This document shows, one piece after another, positions 19,120 through 26,375 of a stretch of DNA of 64,000 bases. The notes below the pieces were generated by a model. It was not told the origin of the DNA. It did no database searches and saw nothing but the letters and a program-made list of their open reading frames with translations. The stretch is from NCBI GenBank assembly GCA_902783165.1, contig CACZPU010000016.1, positions 17,908 through 81,907 on the forward strand. The letters run 5' to 3'. The first letter of the stretch is position 1. Every line of letters begins with the position of its first letter. Source of the DNA: an uncultured Prevotellaceae bacterium (GTDB lineage: Bacteria > Bacteroidota > Bacteroidia > Bacteroidales > Bacteroidaceae). A program made the position numbers and the translations under genes.

Positions 19120-20034
19120 TTATCTTCTTTCTGCAATTCTCAGTTTCGCACTTCTGCTGCGTGGATTTCGTTCTTGCTCAGAAGACGATGGGGTAATCAC
19201 CTTGTTGGACACAAGGACAAACGGTGACTCTACTCTGCCGTAGAAATCCTGTTGCACCTTGCCGTCGGGGTTTCCGGTCTTCATTACATTCTTCACGATG
19301 CGGTCTTCTAATGAATGGTAGGTAATGACAGCCAATCTTCCGCCTGTCTTCAAAAGATCCGTTGTGCTCATGAGCATTTCCTGAAGTGCTTTCAGCTCAT
19401 GGTTCACCTCGATTCTCAACGCCTGAAAGAGTTTGGCCATGTCTTTCTTTTCCCTTTCGCGGATGAAAAGAGGCTGCACGGCATCGATGAAATCCTGTGT
19501 GGTGAGGATGTCTTTTGTTGCCCGCGCCTTGACGAGAGCTGCGGCAATGCGTCTTGCATTTTTCAGTTCGCCATAGAGGTAGAGAATGTCGGCCAAATGT
19601 GCTTCGCTGCTTTTGTTTACTATGTCTGCTGCAGTTTCATTCGCCTGTTTGTTCATTCTCATGTCGAGTGGGGCATCGAAACGGAAAGAGAATCCGCGTG
19701 TATCATCGTCAAAATGATGGCTTGAAACACCTAAGTCGGCTAACAAACCGTCAATCTGTTCCACCCCGTAATAACGCATCCAGTTTTTTAGATACCTAAA
19801 GTTGCTCCTTACGAATGTCAGCCGTTTGTCGTCGATGATATTGCACTCGGCATCAGCATCTTGGTCGAAACTGTAGAGATGACCGTCCTTACCCAACCGG
19901 CTGAGTATCTCCCTGCTGTGTCCGCCACCTCCGAAAGTTACGTCGACATAGATGCCGTTTGGCTTGATATCCAAGCCTTCGATGCTCTCTTTCAAAAGCA
20001 CAGGAACGTGATATGTTTCGGCTGTAACAATCAT
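19120..20034 (-). CDS. rsmH: 16S rRNA (cytosine1402-N4)-methyltransferase RsmH
   Basis: A 304-residue SAM-dependent methyltransferase (formerly MraW). Features: YHVPVLLKESIEGL at the start, the SAM loop VDVTFGGGGHSREIL, LADLGVSSHHFDDDTRGFSFRFDAPLDMRM, and the C-terminal VITYHSLEDRIVK. It starts 16 bp after the mraZ stop, as in most bacteria. Confidence 0.97.
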   Translation of the reverse strand: MIVTAETYHVPVLLKESIEGLDIKPNGIYVDVTFGGGGHSREILSRLGKDGHLYSFDQDADAECNIIDDKRLTFVRSNFRYLKNWMRYYGVEQIDGLLADLGVSSHHFDDDTRGFSFRFDAPLDMRMNKQANETAADIVNKSSEAHLADILYLYGELKNARRIAAALVKARATKDILTTQDFIDAVQPLFIREREKKDMAKLFQALRIEVNHELKALQEMLMSTTDLLKTGGRLAVITYHSLEDRIVKNVMKTGNPDGKVQQDFYGRVESPFVLVSNKVITPSSSEQERNPRSRSAKLRIAERR

Positions 20035-20050
20035 CTCTTGATACTATTCT

Positions 20051-20515
20051 TTACAATTCGTTTATTTCATCCATAGGACTCATCACTTTTTCGAGTGCCT
20101 TGCTAAAGGCCTCGGGTTCCATGAATGGGTTCTCTGTGTTGGCGGCGCTCCATATTTCGATGGTGTCGCCCATGCCTATGAATTTGATTCCTTGTTCTAT
20201 ACCTGCCATTTTGAGATAGCGCTTGGGTATGAGGAAACGCCCGTTGCTATCGAGTGTTAGCAGTTCTACATCGCTTACAAATTGGCGGTATATTTCCTGA
20301 TGCTCGCGATTCCAACGGTTCAGCCTACTGCGCAAGGTGTCCATCTGCTCGTTCCAAACCGATTCTGGGTACAGCACGAGGCAAGGCTGGAAGACATCTT
20401 TACGCAATACGAGGCTGATCTCGCCAGATGTCCCAAGCACCTTGCGAAATGCCGATGGCAGGAACGCTCTTCCTTTTACATCGGTTTTTGCTTCAATGTT
20501 ACCTAAAAAACGCAT
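20051..20515 (-). CDS. mraZ: Transcriptional regulator MraZ
   Basis: A 154-residue AbrB-like regulator built from two repeats, each carrying the DxxxR signature: DVKGRAFLPSAFRKV (about 13-27) and DSNGRFLIPKRYLKM (about 97-111). In other bacteria MraZ binds GTGG-containing direct repeats ahead of its own operon and controls the division cluster. Three such repeats lie 46-71 bp upstream here. It is the first gene of the cluster. Confidence 0.96.
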   Translation of the reverse strand: MRFLGNIEAKTDVKGRAFLPSAFRKVLGTSGEISLVLRKDVFQPCLVLYPESVWNEQMDTLRSRLNRWNREHQEIYRQFVSDVELLTLDSNGRFLIPKRYLKMAGIEQGIKFIGMGDTIEIWSAANTENPFMEPEAFSKALEKVMSPMDEINEL

Positions 20516-20543
20516 GCGTACTTCTATGAAGTGAATTCGGGTT

Positions 20544-20586
20544 CAAAGATACAAAATTTCCTCCACTTTCCTCCACTTTTCTCCAC
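20544..20586 (-). promoter_or_regulatory. mraZ promoter with three MraZ-type boxes
   Basis: The minus strand carries GTGGAG at 20586-20581, 20576-20571 and 20566-20561, exactly 10 bp apart, then a TATCTTTG -7 box at 20551-20544, about 29 bp before the mraZ start. No TTTG -33 box is present at 19-21 bp; the repeats occupy that place. This arrangement fits MraZ binding on one DNA face and blocking or replacing -33 contacts. MraZ binding itself is inferred from other species. Confidence 0.8.
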
Positions 20587-20700
20587 AAATTTCTCAAAAA
20601 AGATGCTTTTTCCTTTATTTTATTCTCAAAAATGCCCTTTTGTGCAAGTTTTTTCATGGCATTATAGTCAGAAAACTACTATTGGTGTAACAAAAATACA

Positions 20701-20730
20701 GAGCGCATCAGTTATTTTACTGGTGCGCTC
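20701..20730 (-). terminator. Terminator of the 20773-21582 gene
   Basis: Arms at 20701-20712 (GAGCGCATCAGT) and 20719-20730 (ACTGGTGCGCTC) pair with one G-T wobble. On the minus strand TGTATTTTTG follows. It separates this gene from the mraZ promoter. Confidence 0.7.
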
Positions 20731-20772
20731 TCATGAACTTTTGGTTTGTCAAACAAAACCTTTTGTGCCGTA

Positions 20773-21582
20773 CTATAAAATTCGTCCAGTTAACGTGAAC
20801 CGTAGAACAGGATAGACAGGGATCTTCTCATAGAATTTCTTACCATTGCTTTCGCCCTTGTCTACAAAAGTTTCATTCTTCTTTTTTACTTCTCGACCAT
20901 TTTGGTGGAACTTAATCTTGCCCATGTACTGGCAGCCGAAGTCGAAACGGAAACCCACCCGACGGCTGGGAATCATTCTGCCAATTCCTATTCCAAGATA
21001 GGGGCGCACAGCATACCCTCTTATTTCAGCCTTCAGGTTACCTTGATTGTCGTAGCTGAATTCATAGTCCTCAAAATCTGATGTGACATTTATCTGTGGC
21101 AAAGCCTTCTTCACATTATGAGCTAAATCGCTGAATGCAGAAATCTTGGCCAATTCTTTGCCGCCAAACGACAATCCTGTCACAATACAAAATTTACTCT
21201 TTCCACCCCAGGGATAAAAGCTGGCTTTTACGTCAAATGTGGTGCGCGCGAAGTCAACATTCATGTCGGTTTCACTATTTCCAATAATATGGCTCCAATG
21301 TTCTTCTGATATTTCATGGTAGGGGAGATCCACATCCACCTCATCGCTCAATTTGATAGAAGGCACTATACTCATGCCTGCACTCAGTTCAAGATACGAG
21401 GTAACGCACGCAGACACTCCGAAATTAATGCCTTCTGAGCCAGGCCCGAGATAGATGCCCACATGGTTAAACACTCCTCTCTGCATCTCGTTGATGGAAG
21501 ACTCCTCGGTGTTATCTCCTTTTGTCCATGCCGCCAACGGTAAAGAAGCAAGGAGGAAAACCGTTAATAATTTTCTGTTCAT
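20773..21582 (-). CDS. Putative outer-membrane beta-barrel protein
   Basis: A 269-residue protein with a signal peptide (MNRKLLTVFLLASLPLAAWTKG). No named family was recognised, but alternating amphipathic strands and phrases such as FGVSACVTSYLELSAG, FCIVTGLSFGG, RPYLGIGIGRMIPSRRVGFRFDFGCQYMG and a strand-like end (VYPVLRFTLTGRIL) are typical of small outer-membrane barrels. It is a single-gene transcript with a good promoter at 21665-21695 and its own terminator. The substrate or partner is unknown. Confidence 0.65.
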   Translation of the reverse strand: MNRKLLTVFLLASLPLAAWTKGDNTEESSINEMQRGVFNHVGIYLGPGSEGINFGVSACVTSYLELSAGMSIVPSIKLSDEVDVDLPYHEISEEHWSHIIGNSETDMNVDFARTTFDVKASFYPWGGKSKFCIVTGLSFGGKELAKISAFSDLAHNVKKALPQINVTSDFEDYEFSYDNQGNLKAEIRGYAVRPYLGIGIGRMIPSRRVGFRFDFGCQYMGKIKFHQNGREVKKKNETFVDKGESNGKKFYEKIPVYPVLRFTLTGRIL

Positions 21583-21664
21583 GATGATAGTGTGTTTTAA
21601 TTGTTTTTTTCATTAATGGTGGAAATAATTCAGCTCTTCTCGTTGTAGCTTGCATATTTTGATG

Positions 21665-21695
21665 CAAAAATAGCAAATTTTCTCTTTAATGCAAA
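21665..21695 (-). promoter_or_regulatory. Promoter of the beta-barrel gene
   Basis: On the minus strand TTTG (21695-21692), 19-bp spacer, TATTTTTG (21672-21665), matching the Bacteroides consensus. The start codon is at 21582, giving a leader of about 75 nt. Confidence 0.7.
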
Positions 21696-21722
21696 ACTAA
21701 TGGAAAAAATATTGGCCTGATT

Positions 21723-21754
21723 CTTGTGGATTAAGGATTTTATTCTTACTTTTG
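21723..21754 (+). promoter_or_regulatory. Promoter of the DUF6078 gene
   Basis: CTTG (21723-21726), 20-bp spacer, TACTTTTG (21747-21754). The -7 box is exact; the -33 box has one mismatch. Transcription would start near 21761, just before the GTAC palindrome array. Confidence 0.6.
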
Positions 21755-21767
21755 CATTAATCATGCA

Positions 21768-21838
21768 AATTAGTACGCAGCTTTTGTACATGTTGTACGA
21801 AGGGCGCGTACGACTTGTACGGCTTTTGCGTACTAATT
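21768..21838 (+). repeat. 71-bp nested palindrome with six GTAC sites in the DUF6078 leader
   Basis: Outer arms AATTAGTACGCA (21768-21779) and TGCGTACTAATT (21827-21838) are perfect 12-bp complements. Inside, six GTAC tetramers start at 21773, 21786, 21795, 21808, 21817 and 21830, spaced 13, 9, 13, 9, 13, so the array is symmetric about its centre. Inner arms GTTGTACG and CGTACGAC also pair with one wobble. It would be transcribed as a long stem-loop. No T-run follows, so it is not a simple terminator. Confidence 0.75.
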
Positions 21839-21874
21839 GAAAGAGAACCGATAATTCAGTAAATTAATAATACA

Positions 21875-22312
21875 ATGATTACTAAAGAAGAAATTATTCA
21901 CTTTATGCCGCGCCATTATCTGACATGCTCCATTGTCGAATGTCCGCTCCATGAGCATTGCTTGCGTTGGAAGACACGTGACTATGTGTCTGAAAAAGAG
22001 CATATTATTATGACTGTAAACCCAAATCATCCGGTGAACGGTACCGAAAAATGTGAATATTTCCGCAGTGATGAGAAACTGACCATTGCTTGGGGATTCG
22101 TTCATCTGATTGACAACATGCCTCGTAGCATGGGGACAGCCATTAGAAAAGAACTTGAAACCATCTATGGGCATACTATCTATTATGAGTTCAGACGGGG
22201 TGAGCGCCCAATTCCCCCAGCCATGCGTGAGCGTATAGCTAGTGTTTGTCTCAAGCATGGCTGGACAGAAGCGCCTGTGTATGACCGATTTACTGAGGGA
22301 TACGATTGGTAG
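21875..22312 (+). CDS. DUF6078 family protein
   Basis: A 145-residue protein with no signal peptide, recognised as DUF6078-like: short, Cys/His-containing N-terminus (YLTCSIVECPLHEHCLRW, which could bind a metal), then NPNHPVNGTEKCEYFRSDEKL and a basic C-terminal half (YEFRRGERPIPPAMRERIASVCLKHGW). Function is unknown. Similar proteins are common and paralogous in Prevotella and Bacteroides. It stands alone, with a palindromic GTAC array between promoter and start. Confidence 0.7.
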   Translation: MITKEEIIHFMPRHYLTCSIVECPLHEHCLRWKTRDYVSEKEHIIMTVNPNHPVNGTEKCEYFRSDEKLTIAWGFVHLIDNMPRSMGTAIRKELETIYGHTIYYEFRRGERPIPPAMRERIASVCLKHGWTEAPVYDRFTEGYDW

Positions 22313-22528
22313 CTGTTTCATGAGATTATCTTTGTTGGGCAGACTCATAAATTAAAAAAAATCCTAAAGTAGTTGGCTACGTTTGGCTTGGCGAATCTTG
22401 AATTGTATAAGACTTCATTTTTTGTGTAAAATAATTGTGATTCTTTTTTCTTCTTGTTTATACTTTTATTGGTGAGATTTTTTAAGCATTAGAGAGGATG
22501 CTGTGTAAGGCAATATAAACATCAAAAT

Positions 22529-23212
22529 ATGTCAACATTAGATTTGAAAAGAAGCGGAATCCTTCTGTTAGTCTGTATGATGACCAGTCTATCATCATAT
22601 GCCCAGCTTCACGGAACTGTAATCAATAAAAAGGGAAAAGCAGTTAAACATTTGAAAATATGTTTGAGAAAAATAACTGACTCAACTCAGTCGGACAATC
22701 AAGGACATTTTTACTTTCCGAACGTCTCTCCAGACGACACAATCGTTATTACTGTTTCGAAGAGGGAAGATGCCGTCATTCCTGTAGGCTATGTGAAAAA
22801 TCTTGTTGTCGTTCTCCAAAAAAAGAACTTCATTGTGAAAAAAGATACTGAAAATGTTGTCTGTGAATACAAGAGAAGTCGCCTTTCTTTGCAAAATACC
22901 AATATAATCACCCGAGAGCAGATAGAGGATATTTCTGCCACTTCCATCTACGACATCTTCCGCTTTGATATTCCTGGTGTAGATGTAATTGATGATTCGG
23001 AAGGTTCACGTATAATCATTCGTGGGGCGACTTCCTTGGAACAAGTCAGAGAACCATTATTTGTTATTGACGGTATGTATTTTGAGTCAAGTGCCGCGGC
23101 TGATGTACGAGTATCTGTAAACGACATAGAGAAAATAGAAATACTGAAAGAGGGTGCCGGTTATGGTGTGAAAGGTGGTTATGGCGTGATTGTCATTACT
23201 ACAAGGAAATAA
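22529..23212 (+). CDS. TonB-receptor plug-domain protein without a beta-barrel
   Basis: A 227-residue protein: signal peptide (to SSYAQ), a CarboxypepD_reg-like domain (LHGTVINKKGKAVKHLKICLRK, about 27-90), then a plug domain (about 110-225) with IIIRGATSLEQVREPLFVIDGMY and NDIEKIEILKEGAGYGVKGGYGVIVITTRK. A SusC-like receptor would continue for 800 or more residues; here a stop follows the plug directly and the next gene begins 113 bp later. It may be a free-standing exported plug protein rather than a recent truncation, because no barrel remnant follows. Confidence 0.8.
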   Translation: MSTLDLKRSGILLLVCMMTSLSSYAQLHGTVINKKGKAVKHLKICLRKITDSTQSDNQGHFYFPNVSPDDTIVITVSKREDAVIPVGYVKNLVVVLQKKNFIVKKDTENVVCEYKRSRLSLQNTNIITREQIEDISATSIYDIFRFDIPGVDVIDDSEGSRIIIRGATSLEQVREPLFVIDGMYFESSAAADVRVSVNDIEKIEILKEGAGYGVKGGYGVIVITTRK

Positions 23213-23325
23213 TGTCGCCATCCGACCACCACTCTACCATCTTTATTTATTTTTTTGTAGTTTTTTCTACAAAATGTAAGTTTTTCAAAAATATTTTTTT
23301 ATTTTTGCACATTACTTGCTAAAAT

Positions 23326-24168
23326 ATGAATAAAATTTCCGAAAAGACTATCGATATTGAGAAGGTGCTCAAAAGCAAGATGGGTGACAAGGCACGCTGG
23401 GTGCCGCGCCCAGCAATTTCGTGGCTCAAGCATATTGTGCACCAAGACGAGGTTAACGCATTCCTTTGGGATAGCAGGGAGTTGGTTGGAACACCGTGGC
23501 TTGATGCCTGTGTGAAATATCTCGATATGCAACTTGAGGTTTCGGGCATGGAAAATCTTCCAGACAAGGACGATGGCCGGCTATACACTTTTGTGAGTAA
23601 CCATCCGTTGGGCGGTATCGACGGCGTGGCGCTTGGAAGTGTCATCGGTCGGCATTACGACAGTCGTTTCCGTTATCTGGTTAACGATTTGTTGATGAAT
23701 CTCCCGGGACTGGCACCGCTCTGCATTCCCATCAATAAGACAGGAAACCAAAGTCGTTCGTTCCCTGCTATGGTGGAAAATGGATTCAAGAGCGACTACC
23801 ACATGCTGATGTTTCCCGCTGGTTTGTGCTCTCGTAAGCAGGACGGTCAAATCAAAGACCTTCCCTGGAAGAAAACATTTGTTTCTAAAAGTGTGGAATA
23901 CCATCGTGATGTGGTGCCTATTCATTTTAGCGGTCAAAACTCAAGCTTCTTCTATCGTTTGTCAGGATTCTGTGACAAGCATATTAAGAAAGTGAATGTT
24001 GCCATGCTTTTTCTTGTTGACGAGATGTACAAGAACGTGCATAAAACATTCCATGTGACAATAGGCAAGCCCATTCCTTGGCAGACCTTCGACAAGAGCA
24101 AGTCGCCTGCGCAATGGGCACAGTATGTAAAAGACACTGTGTATCGTCTTCCTTTGGGCAATTCGTAA
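23326..24168 (+). CDS. Lysophospholipid-type acyltransferase (GlsA-like)
   Basis: A 280-residue PlsC-family acyltransferase. The catalytic motif appears as SNHPLGGIDGVAL near residue 90, with His and Asp five residues apart, one more than the usual NHx4D. MFPAGLCSRKQDGQIKD fits the substrate-binding block. Together with the GNAT gene 48 bp downstream it resembles the glsA/glsB or olsA/olsB pairs that build acylated amino-acid lipids, where this enzyme would add the second, ester-linked acyl chain. A TATTTTTG -7 box lies at 23300-23307. Confidence 0.82.
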   Translation: MNKISEKTIDIEKVLKSKMGDKARWVPRPAISWLKHIVHQDEVNAFLWDSRELVGTPWLDACVKYLDMQLEVSGMENLPDKDDGRLYTFVSNHPLGGIDGVALGSVIGRHYDSRFRYLVNDLLMNLPGLAPLCIPINKTGNQSRSFPAMVENGFKSDYHMLMFPAGLCSRKQDGQIKDLPWKKTFVSKSVEYHRDVVPIHFSGQNSSFFYRLSGFCDKHIKKVNVAMLFLVDEMYKNVHKTFHVTIGKPIPWQTFDKSKSPAQWAQYVKDTVYRLPLGNS

Positions 24169-24216
24169 AGGTTTGTGATGTAATTATCTGTTTACTCTAC
24201 TAAGATTCATCTAACA

Positions 24217-25209
24217 ATGGAACAACCGATTATTCCTCCCATAGCCAAAGATATCATTAAGGGTGAGCTGACCCCCGACAAGCAGTTGCGTCTAACCAAT
24301 AAGAGCAACAATGAAATATATATTATTACTGCTCACAATTCTCCAAATGTGATGCGCGAGATAGGGCGATTGCGTGAGATTGCCTTTCGCGAAGCTGGTG
24401 GTGGAACAGGTAAGGAAGTGGATATCGACGAATTCGATATCTGTGAGAACTGCTACAACCAATTGATAGTGTGGAATCCTGAAGAAGAGGAGATTATAGG
24501 AGGTTATCGGTATTTGCATGGTCGCGACTGGGAAATAGGTGACAATGGCCAGCCGGTGCTTGCCACCAGCCACATGTTCCATTTCTCCGAGAAGTTCCTT
24601 AAGGAGTATATGCCTTATACGGTGGAGCTTGGAAGATCGTTTGTGTCGCTTGAGTATCAAAATGTGCAAAAAAATACAAAAAGTATTTTTGCCTTGGATA
24701 ATCTTTGGGATGGGCTTGGCGCTCTAACGGTTTTGAATCCCAATCTAAAGTATTTTTTTGGCAAGATGACTATGTATCCTTCCTATATCAGAAGAGGTCG
24801 CGACATGATTCTGTATTTTTTGAAGAAGCATTTCGACGATAAGGATAACCTGATTGTGCCGATGCATCCTTTAAAGATTGAGGCCGATCCTGAAGAACTG
24901 AAACAGCTTTTCTGCGGCAAGGATTTCAAGGAGGACTATCGCATCCTAAATGGAGAAATACGTAAGATGGGTTACAATATTCCACCATTGGTAAATGCTT
25001 ATATGGGACTTTCACCTACGATGCGCCTCTTCGGTACGGCCATAAACGAGGGATTTGGAGAAGTGGAGGAAACGGGAATTCTGATTGCGGTTGATGAGAT
25101 TCTTGAACAGAAGCGCATCCGCCACATTGACAGTTTTATTAAGGAACATCCCGAGGCCTTGAAAATTACCAGTGGAGCAAACAAAGTGATTTACAAGGAG
25201 AAGTGTTGA
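24217..25209 (+). CDS. GNAT-type N-acyltransferase (GlsB/OlsB-like)
   Basis: A 330-residue protein of the hemolysin/OlsB acyltransferase group (Acetyltransf_5 type). Typical blocks: REIGRLREIAFREAGGGTGKEVDIDEFD, NQLIVWNPEEEEIIGGYRYLHG, and VELGRSFVSLEYQ. In Bacteroides the GlsB homologue attaches a 3-hydroxy fatty acid to glycine, the first step in glycine-lipid synthesis. The pairing with the PlsC-like gene supports that role; the amino acid used cannot be read from the sequence. Confidence 0.82.
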   Translation: MEQPIIPPIAKDIIKGELTPDKQLRLTNKSNNEIYIITAHNSPNVMREIGRLREIAFREAGGGTGKEVDIDEFDICENCYNQLIVWNPEEEEIIGGYRYLHGRDWEIGDNGQPVLATSHMFHFSEKFLKEYMPYTVELGRSFVSLEYQNVQKNTKSIFALDNLWDGLGALTVLNPNLKYFFGKMTMYPSYIRRGRDMILYFLKKHFDDKDNLIVPMHPLKIEADPEELKQLFCGKDFKEDYRILNGEIRKMGYNIPPLVNAYMGLSPTMRLFGTAINEGFGEVEETGILIAVDEILEQKRIRHIDSFIKEHPEALKITSGANKVIYKEKC

Positions 25210-25451
25210 TACCTTTAGGGCCAATTGTTGTATGGTGTTACGGGCGCTGAATCCAAGTCTTCAAATCAACATGCAGTCGACAACCCGACTGAGATGTCAT
25301 TGCTGGTTAATAAAGAGAATGTGCGTCATATTGGCTGTTGTGACTTTTTGCGGAAACATCAATTTCTATTATTTACTGACAGCATTATTCTGCCCGTCCG
25401 ATTTCTCAAATCGATTTTTGTCAACTGTCATGATGAAGGCTAGGAAGGCAA
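25210..25451. other. Gene-poor stretch before the susD remnant
   Basis: Short overlapping frames only, none with a recognisable domain or start context. It may be decayed sequence belonging to the same lost nutrient-uptake locus as the susD remnant, but nothing here proves that. Confidence 0.4.
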
Positions 25452-26110
25452 ATGATGCTTGACTGCTGGCATATCTTTTCTGATATGCAGAATCTCCCAA
25501 AGTTGGGTATTGCTATCAATGATATTTTCACTCGTGATGAGCTTTTCAGATTGTGGCAATGGGATAACGCAGAGGATATTGAAGCCTATGGTTTGATTGA
25601 CGGTTGTTCTCTGCGCTATCATCTCAATAGCTATCGTATTGCTGAGGATGTTGTGAATAAGGAAGACAGTATTATCCGGATAGGTATAGCAATATTGACA
25701 ATCTGCTTACTCAAAACGAGAATGAAAAGACTATGCAGAAAGAAATCAAAGGCGATGCTCTAGTGCTACGTGGCATGTTCTTGTTCGATCTATGTAGATT
25801 CTATGAATATCCATACATGAAAGACAACGGAGCCAGCCTTGGTATGCCTATTGTCACCCAGACGGGAATGGTTGAAAACAAACAGGCCCGTAACACTTTG
25901 GCAGAATGCTATATCCAGATTATCAAAGACATGACTCAGAGCATTGGACTGATTGGTGAGGATTTCCCAAAAAGACATATCAACAATTGGGGCGCGCTCA
26001 CTTTGCTCAGTAGAGTTTATTTGTATAAAGGTGATAATGCCAATGCTCTGAAAACGGCACAAGAGGACTTGTACATGACCTTTGTGCACATCGAAAATAT
26101 CATAGAGTAA
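25452..26110 (+). pseudogene. SusD/RagB family protein remnant, frameshifted and truncated
   Basis: From about 25682 one frame reads RYSNIDNLLTQNENEKTM, then KGDALVLRGMFLFDLCRFYE, GMPIVTQTG, NTLAECYIQIIKDMTQS and NWGALTLLSRVYLYKGD. These are the TPR-like helices of SusD/RagB lipoproteins. The preceding residues (for example LNSYRIAEDVVNKEDSIIR) are in a different frame from 25452, so a frameshift lies near 25680. The signal peptide and the C-terminal half (normally another 300 residues) are missing, and no intact susC is adjacent. Confidence 0.8.
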
Positions 26111-26296
26111 TCATTGTACATGGATCATGTACACTTTTCCTATTATATGAAAATGCTATAATCATTCTATTTATGTCTAACATCATAATAGGTTTTATTC
26201 GTGTTTGGTCATTTGGAAAAGTAGACATTCGCAATCTGCTGTCTTGACCTTTGGGTGAGACGGTTTGTTTTAATTTGAAAGTTTTATGCTTTTTTA

Positions 26297-26328
26297 TTTG
26301 TCAAATTCGAAAATAATGCCTAATTTTG
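26297..26328 (+). promoter_or_regulatory. aldA promoter
   Basis: TTTG (26297-26300), 20-bp spacer, TAATTTTG (26321-26328), a full match to the Bacteroides consensus, about 48 bp before the aldA start. Confidence 0.8.
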
Positions 26329-26375
26329 CCATATATTTTTTTTATTGAAAAACAAACGGATTAAAAACTACACGT

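Noticed and set aside
21768-21838. Rho-independent terminator
   Set aside because: The long stem is followed by GAAAGAGAACC on the plus strand rather than T's, and it lies between a promoter and its gene.
25225-25443. A 72-codon frame after the GlsB-like gene
   Set aside because: No family, signal peptide or start context; more likely decayed sequence next to the susD remnant.
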